Shown in pieces: positions 8,548 through 17,748 of a stretch of DNA of 64,000 bases; within the stretch, counting starts at the first letter, position 1, and each line of letters begins with the position of its first letter. Made by a program: the position numbers and the translations under genes. Under the pieces are notes generated by a model, which ran no database searches, was not told the origin of the DNA, and saw only the letters and a list, made by a program, of their open reading frames with translations. The DNA comes from Clostridium ljungdahlii DSM 13528 (lineage in GTDB: Bacteria > Bacillota > Clostridia > Clostridiales > Clostridiaceae), in NCBI RefSeq assembly GCF_000143685.1, contig NC_014328.1, positions 3,906,001 to 3,970,000 on the forward strand. The letters run 5' to 3'.

Positions 8548-10125
8548 GTGAAGAAGTTTTTTAATTCTAAAAACACTTCAGATCTTATTTATGTACAAAA
8601 GTTATCCGATGATAGATATAATTTGCCCTTAAATAAATCTCTTTCAAATAATTTAAACGTATTGCACGAATTATTTTCAAATTGTGCTGATGTTGTTTAC
8701 CATAAATTTGTTATACATTCAATGAAATGTTCCTGCGTACTTATTTTTATAAATGGACTTTCGGATATAAGATCAATTAATGAAAGCATATTACCTTCTA
8801 TCATGAATATTAAAGAGGTTACTGAAAGTGATTTAAAATGTGATCATACTGTAGAAATAATTAAAGAATATTTTCTTGAAATTGCAAAAATAAGTGAAGT
8901 ATCAACTATTGGGCAAATTACAAATGCTCTCCTAAATGGAAATACCATACTTTTACTAGATAGTGATGATATCGCTTTAGAAATAGAAACACCCGGATGG
9001 AAGGAAAAAAGCGTATCAGACACAGATGTTGAAAAAGTTATAAGGGGACCAAATGAAGGATTTACGCAAAATATTTCCACCAATATATCTCAACTCAGAA
9101 GAAAAATTAAATCTTCAGAGCTAAAATTTGAAGATTTTACAGTAGGGAAACAGACACAAACAAAAATAAGCATTACCTATTTGCAGGGAATAGTAGATAA
9201 CAATATTGTTGAAGATGTAAAAAAGAGACTTTCCAAAATAGACATAGATTCTGTTTTAGAAAGTGGATATATAGAAGAACTGATAGAAGATACACACTAC
9301 ACATTATTTCCCCAAATTCAGCACAGCGAAAGGCCAGATAGAGTTGCCGCTGGGATTTTAGAAGGTAGGATAGCACTCTTAGTAGATGGTACTCCTTGTG
9401 TTTTAATACTTCCTGCTACTTTAATTCAATTTTTGCAAACTAGTGAGGATTATTATGAAAGATATACCACTACCATATTTGTGCGTTTCATAAGGTTAAT
9501 TTTCTTCGTAATTTCACTGCTGCTTCCTGGATGTTTTGTTGCAATTATTTTATATCATAAAGAAATGATTCCTACACCTTTACTTATTAGCATTATGGGA
9601 GCTGCCCATGGAGTTCCTTTTCCTATTTTTATTGAAGCACTGTTAATGGAAACAGCTTTTGAAGCACTTAGAGAAGCAGGCATCCGTCTTCCTTCACCAG
9701 CTAACCAAACTGTAGGCATTGTTGGTGCCCTTGTCATAGGTGATGCAGCCGTTAGAGCTGGTGTTATCTCTCCTATTATGGTTATTGTTATAGCCATTAC
9801 AGCTATAGCTTCTTTTAGCATTCCATCTTATGATATGGGCTATGCCATTCGTATTTTACGTTTTTCCATGCTGTGTTTAGGAGCGTTTTTAGGCTTATAT
9901 GGAGTTCTGTTAGGTATTATTGTACTTTTAATTCACTTATCATCATTAAGCTCCTTTGGTGTAAATTATCTTTCTCCACTAGCACCTTTAAATTTAAAGG
10001 AACTCAAAGACATTTTAATAAGATTCCCCTGGCCTCATATGAAATGTAGGCCTCATTTTGCCAATAATAATAATTTGCACCGGCAAAAATCATCCTATGA
10101 AAATGGAAAAGACGAGAAAGGATAA
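8548..10125 (+). CDS. Spore germination receptor subunit A
   Basis: GerA-family protein (525 aa; GerAA/GerKA type), the A subunit of nutrient germinant receptors in the spore inner membrane. It has a soluble N-terminal region to about residue 290, including the DRVAAGILEGRIALLVDGTP motif, then about five membrane segments ending near residue 480, including PxPIFIEALLMETAFEALREAG. It starts at GTG with AGGAGAG 12 bases upstream. First gene of a ger operon transcribed through 12652. Confidence 0.88.
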   Translation: MKKFFNSKNTSDLIYVQKLSDDRYNLPLNKSLSNNLNVLHELFSNCADVVYHKFVIHSMKCSCVLIFINGLSDIRSINESILPSIMNIKEVTESDLKCDHTVEIIKEYFLEIAKISEVSTIGQITNALLNGNTILLLDSDDIALEIETPGWKEKSVSDTDVEKVIRGPNEGFTQNISTNISQLRRKIKSSELKFEDFTVGKQTQTKISITYLQGIVDNNIVEDVKKRLSKIDIDSVLESGYIEELIEDTHYTLFPQIQHSERPDRVAAGILEGRIALLVDGTPCVLILPATLIQFLQTSEDYYERYTTTIFVRFIRLIFFVISLLLPGCFVAIILYHKEMIPTPLLISIMGAAHGVPFPIFIEALLMETAFEALREAGIRLPSPANQTVGIVGALVIGDAAVRAGVISPIMVIVIAITAIASFSIPSYDMGYAIRILRFSMLCLGAFLGLYGVLLGIIVLLIHLSSLSSFGVNYLSPLAPLNLKELKDILIRFPWPHMKCRPHFANNNNLHRQKSSYENGKDEKG

Positions 10126-10131
10126 TAAAAT

Positions 10132-11325
10132 ATGAAGTATAAATCAACGTTATTTTATATTTTGCTCTTTATATTTTCAATTTCACTTTATGGCTGCAGC
10201 ACGGATAAAAGTGAACTAAACGAAATTAGCCTTGTAGTGGGCATGGGTATTGATAAGATGTCCAGTGATAACTCCTTTGTTGTAACATTAGAAATTATCA
10301 ACCCAAACAGCACAAAAGACGGCAATAATGGATTAAAAAAAGAAAATAATTCTATTATACAAACAAGCACAGGAAATTCTATTTTTGATGCAATTCAAAA
10401 TTTTTCGAAAAATAGTTCTGCCCTGCTGGACTTTTCACATGCTAAAGTAATCATTTTATCAAAGGAATTATGTGAATCACAATCAGGAGTTTCTGAAGTA
10501 ATGGATTATTTAAATAGAAATCGTCAAATACGAAGTACTAATTGGATTCTTATTTCAAATAAACCAGCTAAAGAAATCTTAAAAGGCAAAATTCTTAATG
10601 AAGCTTCAATTTCAAATGGCATAAACACTATGATGAGTTTATTCGAAAGAAGCGGATCTATTGTACCCATGACCATAAATAACTTTATTATAGAATCAAA
10701 AAAGGAGTCAAATTCAGCCTTTGCTCCTGTAATTGATATAGAAAAATCAAAAGATAGTACCGCTCCCAGAATTACAGTGGAAAAGATGGCTATTTTCAAA
10801 AACAATCGTTTAATAGGAATACTTACAAGTGAGGAATCTAAAAATTTTTTCTGGATGGCAGACTATACAAAAGGCCATACAGATATATTTCCCCTTAAAT
10901 CAGCTAAAAATAATATAAATATAACCGCCAGCGTTTTTAAACAATCCACTCAAATAATTCCTCACTTAACTGAAGAAGGTTTTAACATGGAAATTCGATG
11001 TAAAGGCAGTGCTTTTATTGAGCAGGCAGAAAATATCGATATTAGTCCTGAAGATGTGTCTAGATTTGAATATGCTATTGAATCTGTACTAAAAGATGAA
11101 CTAAATAAATTGATAACAAAGTCACAAAAAAATCTAGATACAGATTTTATTGGTTTTTCAACAAAAATATATAATAACTATCCAAAGAAATGGTTTAATA
11201 TAAAAAAAAATTGGGATAAAATATTTCCAAATATGAAATATGAAATTAGTTTTGAAATTAAATTAACTAATATAGGAATAATTAAAGATCCTGTTATGAG
11301 AAATGAGGAGGAAACAACTAAATGA
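10132..11325 (+). CDS. Spore germination receptor subunit C (lipoprotein)
   Basis: Ger(x)C-family protein of 397 aa. The signal peptide ends in a lipobox, LYGCS at about residues 19-23, so the mature protein is lipid-anchored in the spore inner membrane. Family features include VVGMGID near residue 37 and the HAKVIILSKEL segment. It begins 6 nt after the A subunit and overlaps the next small gene by 4 nt, as expected for a co-translated receptor operon. Confidence 0.87.
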   Translation: MKYKSTLFYILLFIFSISLYGCSTDKSELNEISLVVGMGIDKMSSDNSFVVTLEIINPNSTKDGNNGLKKENNSIIQTSTGNSIFDAIQNFSKNSSALLDFSHAKVIILSKELCESQSGVSEVMDYLNRNRQIRSTNWILISNKPAKEILKGKILNEASISNGINTMMSLFERSGSIVPMTINNFIIESKKESNSAFAPVIDIEKSKDSTAPRITVEKMAIFKNNRLIGILTSEESKNFFWMADYTKGHTDIFPLKSAKNNINITASVFKQSTQIIPHLTEEGFNMEIRCKGSAFIEQAENIDISPEDVSRFEYAIESVLKDELNKLITKSQKNLDTDFIGFSTKIYNNYPKKWFNIKKNWDKIFPNMKYEISFEIKLTNIGIIKDPVMRNEEETTK

Positions 11326-11540
11326 CCGCAATTGTAATTATCTTAGCAATTCTAATAGTGATGCTTGAGGGAATATTTCTAATAAAAAAAAATATGTGGA
11401 AAGAATTTCTATGTACTGTATTTTTACTTATGATGTCTTTGTTTTTTCAAATTGGTAAAAATTTAGGTATCCCAGGTCCTATAAATTTAATAGAAAATTT
11501 ATTTAAGCCTATTGGCAAAACATTTTTAAATAGGTTATAA
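11322..11540 (+). CDS. Small membrane protein within ger operon
   Basis: 72 aa with two hydrophobic segments (about residues 3-21 and 28-44) and no recognised domain. Its start overlaps the C-subunit stop (ATGA), which argues for a genuine translated gene. Some ger operons carry an extra small hydrophobic D-type subunit; this occupies that position, but homology was not established. Confidence 0.7.
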   Translation: MTAIVIILAILIVMLEGIFLIKKNMWKEFLCTVFLLMMSLFFQIGKNLGIPGPINLIENLFKPIGKTFLNRL

Positions 11541-11563
11541 ATTTCACATTGAGGTGAATAGAT

Positions 11564-12652
11564 ATGCGTGAAAAAGAAATTATCACTACAAATCAGTTTA
11601 TATGGATGCTTTTTTGTATCATTACATCTTTCAGTGGACTACAGGTAATTAGACTGCTAATTTTTCAAGCAAGAAGGGATGCCTGGTTGTCTGTAATTCT
11701 AGCCTGGATTTTAGATGTACTCCTTGCTGTTGTCTATGCTTACATGGGCATAAGATTTCCAGGCCAAAATATGGTACAATACAGCATAACTATTTTAGGT
11801 AAAAAATTAGGTAAAATTATAGGAATATTATTTCCTATTTTCTTTTTACTTGTATCTGCTATACTGCAAAGATCACTGAGTATAATTCTTAACATAGTAT
11901 TCTTTCCAAAAAATTCATCAGAACTACTTCTTATTTCCTCTTATCTTGTAATTTCATATGCTGTTTTTAAAGGAATAGAAGTAATCGGAAGAGTATGCGA
12001 AATTTTGGGTCCCTTCTTTTTGTTTGCTCTTATTTTATTTTTTTTATTTGCTATACCAGATATAAAGTTAGATAGACTTAAACCTCAGCTGGAAGCTGGC
12101 TTATACCCAGCTTTAACAGGCACTCCTCTGATCTTATCCTTTATAGGAATATGTATTATTATGGGAATGTACATTCCCATTTGCAATCATCCAGAAAACG
12201 GATTTATCGCAAAATTTACTGCAGTTAGTTTAGGTACTTTGATCATCATGATGTTAGCTATAAGTGCAATAGGAATTTTTAGTTATCCACAAGCCAAAAA
12301 TATGATAAATGTCAGTCTTGAACTTACAAGATTTGTTCATTTAGGTCACTTTTTTGAACGAGTAGAAGCTATCTGGCTTATGATTGTCATCGGTGCAGCT
12401 ATTACATCATCTTCAGCTATGATATGGGCCTTTAGTGTTGGTATATCTCAAATTGCAGAACTAAGTACATATAAACCTCTTGTATTTCCTGCTGTACTAC
12501 TTTCTTTTGTTATTGGTATGACTTCCTTTAAGAACAGCTTGCAATTAGTGAATTTTAGTTTTTATTCATACCCTCTTTTATCTATATTTGTTGGAACAGG
12601 ATTAGAAATGTTTCTTTTCTTTGCAGCTTTAATCTTGAAGAAAAAAGGATAG
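11564..12652 (+). CDS. Spore germination receptor subunit B (permease-like)
   Basis: GerB/GerKB family, 362 aa, about ten membrane helices of the APC amino-acid-transporter fold and the likely germinant-binding subunit. Typical features are the N-terminal I..NQF.WMLF segment, ARRDAWLS at about residues 37-44 and AWILDVLLA. The B subunit completes an A-C-small-B operon. The germinant is not predictable from sequence. Confidence 0.87.
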   Translation: MREKEIITTNQFIWMLFCIITSFSGLQVIRLLIFQARRDAWLSVILAWILDVLLAVVYAYMGIRFPGQNMVQYSITILGKKLGKIIGILFPIFFLLVSAILQRSLSIILNIVFFPKNSSELLLISSYLVISYAVFKGIEVIGRVCEILGPFFLFALILFFLFAIPDIKLDRLKPQLEAGLYPALTGTPLILSFIGICIIMGMYIPICNHPENGFIAKFTAVSLGTLIIMMLAISAIGIFSYPQAKNMINVSLELTRFVHLGHFFERVEAIWLMIVIGAAITSSSAMIWAFSVGISQIAELSTYKPLVFPAVLLSFVIGMTSFKNSLQLVNFSFYSYPLLSIFVGTGLEMFLFFAALILKKKG

Positions 12653-12653
12653 C

Positions 12654-12806
12654 TTAATCATCATCTTTATCTACTATATTTTTTACTTTATTTTTATATT
12701 TACTAAAAAGATACTTTTGAAAAAAATAAAAGATTAAAAAGCAGGTTAAAACTAAAAATATTCCTATAATAATGGAAATAAAATTATTGAAACCTATTCT
12801 ATCCAT
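12654..12806 (-). CDS. Small single-pass membrane protein
   Basis: A 50 aa reading frame with a strong AGGGGAGG site nine bases before the ATG. One hydrophobic helix (about residues 8-29) is followed by a basic stretch and an acidic DKDDD end. It is convergent with the germination operon, its stop 2 nt from that of the permease gene. No family recognised; the charge pattern (positive after the helix) suggests an inner-membrane small protein. Confidence 0.5.
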   Translation of the reverse strand: MDRIGFNNFISIIIGIFLVLTCFLIFYFFQKYLFSKYKNKVKNIVDKDDD

Positions 12807-12894
12807 ACTTATGCCTCCCCTCTTACAATATATTTCCCAATATTATATATTTCATTAATCTTATAAAGTCTCTAAATAAAAAATCAACTTATAC

Positions 12895-13092
12895 AATATC
12901 ATATAATGACAAATTTCATCATCATAAAAACTTTTAATAAGTCTAAAGCTTGGCATTTTGAAAACCTAAAGGAACTTAGATAAACTCGTACCTCAAACAC
13001 ATCTAAGTTTCTAAGGTTTTCTAAAATGCTAAGCTAAGACCTATTTATAAAAGTTTTTAAGTATGATTTCAATTTTGTCATTATATTTCATG
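12895..13092. repeat. Long imperfect inverted repeat (MITE-like or giant hairpin)
   Basis: About 90 nt arms with a 19 nt loop. The inner arms (about 12949-12984 and 13003-13037, AGCTTGGCATTTT / AAAATGCTAAGCT) continue outward through AAAACTTTTAATA / TATAAAAGTTTT to TATAATGACAAA / TTTGTCATTATA. A 14 bp direct repeat AAAAATCAACTTAT lies outside at 12879-12892 and 13136-13149. No coding content; the rest of the 12807-13183 gap shows nothing else. Confidence 0.6.
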
Positions 13093-13183
13093 TATAACTT
13101 TAAATTTCAATTAGAAACCTCGTATATTGCAGCTTAAAAATCAACTTATGTGCAGGAATATTTTTCATTTAGAAACTTTATAT

Positions 13184-13939
13184 TTAATGCTTCTTTAATT
13201 GTTCTTCATAAACTTTTTTTATTTTCTCAATAATACTATATTCATTGAAACTTCTATCATAAATACTAGAGACTTTCATTATCCCCATAATGCTGTTAGT
13301 TAAAAAAGCACTATCTGCCAACATTAAATCCTCCTTACTGAACTCACCTTCAGTAACATTAAAGTTATTTATTATGAACTTTCTTACTGTACCCTCAAGT
13401 AATCCACATTTTTTAGATGGAGTATATATTTTTTTATTCTTTGTAAAAAACACATTAGATACACTTCCCTCTGATAATTTATCCTCTGTATTAAAAAACA
13501 GCACCTCATCATATCCCTCATCAATACATTTTTCATGTTCCAATATATTTTCTAAATAATTTAAAGATTTTAGGTATGTAAGCTGAGAAAATTCATTTCT
13601 CCTAACAGAACTTATTTTAACTTTAAAACCTCTTTTATACTGTTCCTCAGTATAATTGTTCTTTCTAGTATTGAACAACGTATTTTCCTCTGTAACTACT
13701 AACTTCAGCACGCAATTGTTACACTGAAGCTTGTTAACAGCATCCATAACTTCGTCTTCAGTAATTTCTTTATCTATTCCTATAATAGAAAGACCTTTAT
13801 TTATCCTATATAAATGATTTTCAAGAAAAAGTGGTTCATTGTTTACAAGCATAGTTTCAAAAAGTCCTCTTCCAAAGTAAAAGCCGGTGTCTAAAAAAAC
13901 TTTATCATCTTCTACCATCTTACCATTTAAGAGCATCAT
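13184..13939 (-). CDS. pabC: Aminodeoxychorismate lyase
   Basis: Fold-type IV PLP enzyme (251 aa) converting 4-amino-4-deoxychorismate to p-aminobenzoate plus pyruvate for folate synthesis. The PLP lysine is K124 in YLKSLNYLEN; FYFGRGLFETM at about residue 20 and SEGSVSNVFF at about 155 are family motifs. It follows pabB by 17 nt, completing a pabA-pabB-pabC operon. A D-amino-acid or branched-chain aminotransferase is the alternative within this fold, but the context settles the call. Confidence 0.85.
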   Translation of the reverse strand: MMLLNGKMVEDDKVFLDTGFYFGRGLFETMLVNNEPLFLENHLYRINKGLSIIGIDKEITEDEVMDAVNKLQCNNCVLKLVVTEENTLFNTRKNNYTEEQYKRGFKVKISSVRRNEFSQLTYLKSLNYLENILEHEKCIDEGYDEVLFFNTEDKLSEGSVSNVFFTKNKKIYTPSKKCGLLEGTVRKFIINNFNVTEGEFSKEDLMLADSAFLTNSIMGIMKVSSIYDRSFNEYSIIEKIKKVYEEQLKKH

Positions 13940-13956
13940 AGCTGCTATTCACCCCT

Positions 13957-15306
13957 TTATAATACTTTCATCAAAGCTCTAGCCTTATCAAGTGTTTCAT
14001 CATATTCTGCTTCATCATCAGATTCCCAGGTAATTCCTCCACCAACACCTAAATAAGCTTTTCCATTTTTTATAAGTATAGTTCTAATAACTATATTTAA
14101 ATCCACATTGCCATCAAAACCTAAATATCCTATGCATCCTGTATAAATGTTTCTTCTAGTAGGTTCTAATTTTTCAATTACCTCCATAGACCTGATTTTA
14201 GGTGCACCAGTTATAGAACCACCTGGAAAACATGCTTTTATACAATCTACTGCTGTATACTCATCTTTTAATTTTCCTAAAACAGTTGATACCAAGTGAA
14301 ATACTGTACTATATTCCTCTAATTTAAAAAGTTCTGTTACCTTTACAGAATGAGGCTTGCATACCTTGCTTAAATCATTTCTCTCTAAGTCTACAATCAT
14401 TAATAATTCAGATCTATCTTTTTCACTATCTATAAGTTCTTGTCTGTTTTTTAAATCCTCTTCTTTATTTTTACCTCTAGGTCTTGTCCCTTTAATAGGT
14501 CTTGTTTGAACAAGGTGATTTCTTATTTCTAAAAACCTCTCCGGTGAAGAAGATACTATACTAAAATCTTCAACATTCATTAATGCAGCAAATGGTGCTG
14601 GATTAATATGCCTTAAATCTTTATATACTTCATAAGGATCTTTTTTTGTCTCGCAGCAAAACCTTTGAGTTAGATTTGTAATATAAATATCCCCATTTCT
14701 TATAAACTGTCTGACCTTTTCTACAGTTTCTATATATTCCTCCCTGCCAAAGTTTGATACAAATTTTGTATCACTATCATTTACTTTTCTATATTTAATT
14801 TTATGTCCTTTAGATATTTTACTTTTTATTTCATTAATGCTATCTTCTTTTTGCTTTAATATACCTAAAGAAGTAATATAGGTCTTCTTTTTTAAGTTAT
14901 CTACTATTACTGCATTATCATAAAAATAAAAATAGCAGTCAGGTATTTTTACTTCTTCTATAGTCATAACAGGAAGCTCTTCTATAGTTCTCCCTATATC
15001 ATAAGAAAAATATCCCATAGCCCCAGCTATATATGGAAGTTCTGTATTATTTTCAATTTTGTACCTTGCAATAAGTTTTTTAAGTTCGTCAAAAGGATCG
15101 CCATTAAATTCTTTTTTATTTATAGTACAAATATTATTTTCATATTTAAAAGTAGTAAAAGAGTTTAATCCTATAAAAGAGTATCTGCCTAAATCTTCAG
15201 CACCCATGCCGCTATCTAAAATGGTAACTGTTCTGTCTCCCTTAAACAGCGAATAAATATCAAAAGCATCTAATTCTGTTTTTATTTCTTCAATGAAGAA
15301 CTTCAT
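13957..15306 (-). CDS. pabB: Aminodeoxychorismate synthase component I
   Basis: Chorismate-binding enzyme of 449 aa that aminates chorismate using ammonia from PabA. The C-terminal chorismate-binding domain carries SSSPERFLEI, QTRPIKGTRPRG, LMIVDLERNDL and GGSITGAPKIRSMEVI. PIKGT (with Lys) marks PabB rather than TrpE, which usually has PxAGT there. Its start overlaps the pabA end by 17 nt, indicating translational coupling. Confidence 0.9.
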   Translation of the reverse strand: MKFFIEEIKTELDAFDIYSLFKGDRTVTILDSGMGAEDLGRYSFIGLNSFTTFKYENNICTINKKEFNGDPFDELKKLIARYKIENNTELPYIAGAMGYFSYDIGRTIEELPVMTIEEVKIPDCYFYFYDNAVIVDNLKKKTYITSLGILKQKEDSINEIKSKISKGHKIKYRKVNDSDTKFVSNFGREEYIETVEKVRQFIRNGDIYITNLTQRFCCETKKDPYEVYKDLRHINPAPFAALMNVEDFSIVSSSPERFLEIRNHLVQTRPIKGTRPRGKNKEEDLKNRQELIDSEKDRSELLMIVDLERNDLSKVCKPHSVKVTELFKLEEYSTVFHLVSTVLGKLKDEYTAVDCIKACFPGGSITGAPKIRSMEVIEKLEPTRRNIYTGCIGYLGFDGNVDLNIVIRTILIKNGKAYLGVGGGITWESDDEAEYDETLDKARALMKVL

Positions 15307-15895
15307 ATAATTCCCCCTTACTAAACATTCTTGCTTCTTCTATAAAATTCTTAAGCATTTCATGTCCGCATTCTGTGAGTTCTGCTTCAGGATGAAATTG
15401 TACTCCTTCAACAAGATACTTTTCATGCCTAACGCCCATTATAACTCCATCTGAAGTTTCACAGGTTATATTAAGACACTTAGGAAGTGTTTTCTTTTCT
15501 ATTACTAATGAATGATATCTTGTAACCTCTACAGGATTTTTGATTTCTTTAAATACTCCTACATTTTTATGATGGACTTTAAATATTTTACCATGTACAG
15601 GCTCCTTACCCTTTATTATATTAGCACCAAAGGCATACCCGATACATTGATGTCCAAGGCATATACCTAAAATAGGAATTTTCCCACTAAATCTTCTAAT
15701 TATATCTACACAAATGCCCGATTGCTCAGGTGACTTAGGTCCTGGAGAAATTATAATTCCCTCTACATGCATTTTTTCCACATCTTCCAATGTTAATTTA
15801 TCATTTCTACAAATCTTAACCTCTTCATTTAGTTCTTCTAAATACCTTACCAAGTTGTATACAAATGAATCATAATTATCGATCATAAGAAACAT
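15290..15895 (-). CDS. pabA: Aminodeoxychorismate synthase, glutamine amidotransferase
   Basis: Class I glutaminase of 201 aa supplying NH3 to PabB. The triad is visible: C79 in GICLGHQ, H168 and E170 in VQFHPEAE; SPGPKSPEQSG is the oxyanion-side loop. GAGGAG precedes the ATG at 15895. It could also serve TrpE, but the coupled pabB and pabC genes make p-aminobenzoate synthesis the main role. Confidence 0.9.
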   Translation of the reverse strand: MFLMIDNYDSFVYNLVRYLEELNEEVKICRNDKLTLEDVEKMHVEGIIISPGPKSPEQSGICVDIIRRFSGKIPILGICLGHQCIGYAFGANIIKGKEPVHGKIFKVHHKNVGVFKEIKNPVEVTRYHSLVIEKKTLPKCLNITCETSDGVIMGVRHEKYLVEGVQFHPEAELTECGHEMLKNFIEEARMFSKGELYEVLH

Positions 15896-16050
15896 GAATT
15901 TTCACTCCTCGGCATTAATTTATATTTGTTTTTAACCTTATTCATTTACATTTCGGAACAATTATCTTTACAATTTTCACTAATTCCGCCATAACTCTTT
16001 TGGTTAGTTTAATAAGTAATCAGCAGTTCTAATCAATTACCTCCCTTATC

Positions 16051-16199
16051 AAGTGATTCTTAGGTTCAGGTTAAGTTTGCTTATAAGGAATACCTTTTCT
16101 CCATCTAAACCTTAGAAGAACTTATCCAGGCGCGTAGCAGTGCTTATCCCCCCACTTTGAAGAAGCTAGGGGTGTTAGCAATGGTAGCGATCGGATAAA
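16051..16199 (+). ncRNA. Structured intergenic element, copy 2 (type A)
   Basis: The 5' part pairs TTAGGTT with AACCTTAG around an inner AAGG-AATA-CCTT hairpin. The 3' domain is closed by TTATCC (16122-16127) and GGATAA (16193-16198), with GCGCGTAGCAGTGC, CCCCACTT and GGTAGCGATC inside. About 90 percent identical to the minus-strand copy at 25501-25644 and structurally aligned with the type B copies. Confidence 0.6.
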
Positions 16200-16246
16200 A
16201 TATTTTTATTATATTTAAAAATAAAAAAGCACATAGCGCATTTAAT

Positions 16247-16380
16247 TTATCCAATGTTATCATCCGCAAACAACTCGCCTGCTTTACAAAAGCTGCAAGT
16301 TTTATGCTGTGTATAAAGAACTCTTTGGCTTTAATCCATTAGAGTTCTTATGTACATAGGTTTGCTAAACCCTGGATAAG
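16247..16380 (-). ncRNA. Possible divergent copy of the structured element
   Basis: On the minus strand this begins CTTATCCAGGG and ends TTGGATAA, matching the outer stem of the other copies. It contains an internal hairpin AAGAACTCT/AGAGTTCTT and GCAGGCGAGTTG. The interior differs, so membership is uncertain. It lies tail to tail with copy 2, 48 nt away. Confidence 0.35.
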
Positions 16381-16671
16381 TTTTATACACTATATGCCTT
16401 TATTTTTAAATTCTATTATTAATAAAAGATACTAACTAAAATCTTAAATTTCTATAAGTAAGTATATCACATTTCAATAAATCATATCAATAATGACAAA
16501 TTCCAATTAGATTACTGCTGTCAATATTAGTTATTATAGGTTAGGAATCTCATTTAATAAGTTTCTCTAAGTATACTGATTCGATAAGTAATTAATTTTA
16601 TTTTATACATAACTTTTTCTGAATATAAGGCTGTATAATTGGTTATCACTATATAATGGAGGTGATTATAT

Positions 16672-16839
16672 ATGACAAACATAAAATATAATAAAACCCC
16701 TCATATTAAATTTAAACATTCTAATGATAAATTTAATATGGAAGCCGCAAGGGAATTAGGAATTGATTTCCCTAATTTTAATCAAACAACCTCAAAAATT
16801 ATATATGCTTATGAGCTTGGATTAAACGATAGGCTCTAA
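16672..16839 (+). CDS. Small protein with SASP-like segment
   Basis: A 55 aa frame with GGAGGTG eight bases before the ATG and a strong terminator 28 nt after its stop, so it is very likely a real monocistronic gene. The segment MEAARELGIDF resembles the EVA.ELGI helix of small acid-soluble spore proteins, but the glycine-rich second helix is missing. Spore association is a guess; otherwise the family is unknown. Confidence 0.55.
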   Translation: MTNIKYNKTPHIKFKHSNDKFNMEAARELGIDFPNFNQTTSKIIYAYELGLNDRL

Positions 16840-16866
16840 TCTTATCTGCACTTAAAAAATCAAAAT

Positions 16867-16896
16867 AAAAGGATGGCGATATTTGTCCATCCTTTT
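16867..16896 (+). terminator. Rho-independent terminator
   Basis: Perfect 10 bp stem AAAAGGATGG/CCATCCTTTT with a 10 nt loop, followed by ATTCTTAT, downstream of the small gene ending at 16839. The remaining 16900-17235 stretch is AT-rich and shows no gene. Confidence 0.75.
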
Positions 16897-17237
16897 ATTC
16901 TTATCTTTGAGGGGATATCAATTATATCAATTATGTACTACACTTTATTGTTTTCATTTTTGCTAAGTCTATTTTTCTTAGGACACTTATAATTATATTA
17001 GTTATTTGTTACAATTTAATGTCCTATAAATAAAATAACTATTTATTTTTTGAACACTATGTAAACAATATAAGAACTCTTGATAATATTATCCAGTTAC
17101 TTCTTTTATTTATAGTATAATAATTTGAATTTCGTACATTCTATTATTATAAGGATATCAATGTATTAAAGCTACTAAATGTTTAAGTTTTAGATAAACC
17201 AGAATATTCTTTCTTCAATACGTTGATAATTACCTTT

Positions 17238-17264
17238 ATGCTGGGGATGATGAATCCTCAGCAT
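17238..17264. terminator. Hairpin downstream of CMD gene
   Basis: Arms ATGCTGGGGAT and ATCCTCAGCAT (one mismatch) with a 5 nt loop, 35 nt beyond the stop of the 17299 gene. The U-run is weak, so it is a candidate terminator only. Confidence 0.45.
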
Positions 17265-17298
17265 TTAAGTAATTTATGGTTAATTTTGTATAGTAATA

Positions 17299-17748
17299 TT
17301 ATTTTCTTTCATCTAAAACTTCTTTTAAAGCATTAACTCCATTTATTGCTGAAGGGAAACCTGAATAAACTGTCATAAGCAACATAATTTCTTTTATCTC
17401 ATCAGCAGTTACCCCAATATTAAGCCCTGCGCCAATATGAAATTTTAATTGTGGTTTGGCATTACCCAAAGCAGTTAATGCAGCAATCGTAGCAATTTTC
17501 CTATAATTTTTACTTAGATTATTTCTTGTCATAATATCTGCTTGACCATATACTATAAATTTAACTAGATCCGGTGAAAATAAGTCCAATCCGTTTCTGG
17601 AATATATGTCTCCAAAAGAGTATTCAATCATATACTTTACCAAGTCAGGACATATATCACTTAAACTATTTTTTACCTCTTCACCTGCTTTTCCATCAAT
17701 CTCTTGTAATTTCTTATATCCTCTTTCCAATCTATTTTCCTTTTCCAT
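17299..17748 (-). CDS. Carboxymuconolactone decarboxylase-family protein
   Basis: 149 aa alpha-helical CMD-family protein, related to the B. subtilis YraC class; it lacks the CxxC of AhpD peroxidases. The family core TIAALTALG..KPQLKFHI lies at about residues 89-105. Residues 35-59 and 60-85 look like two copies of one segment, PDLVKYMIEYSFGDIYSRNGL and PDLVKFIVYGQADIMTRNNL, making it longer than typical 120-130 aa relatives. Its start overlaps the upstream MerR gene by 17 nt. A role in aldehyde or electrophile stress is inferred from the AdhR-type partner. Confidence 0.8.
   Translation of the reverse strand: MEKENRLERGYKKLQEIDGKAGEEVKNSLSDICPDLVKYMIEYSFGDIYSRNGLDLFSPDLVKFIVYGQADIMTRNNLSKNYRKIATIAALTALGNAKPQLKFHIGAGLNIGVTADEIKEIMLLMTVYSGFPSAINGVNALKEVLDERK

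Noticed and set aside
8226..8576. Minus-strand frame across the germination leader
   Set aside because: It runs through the structured element and has no ribosome site.
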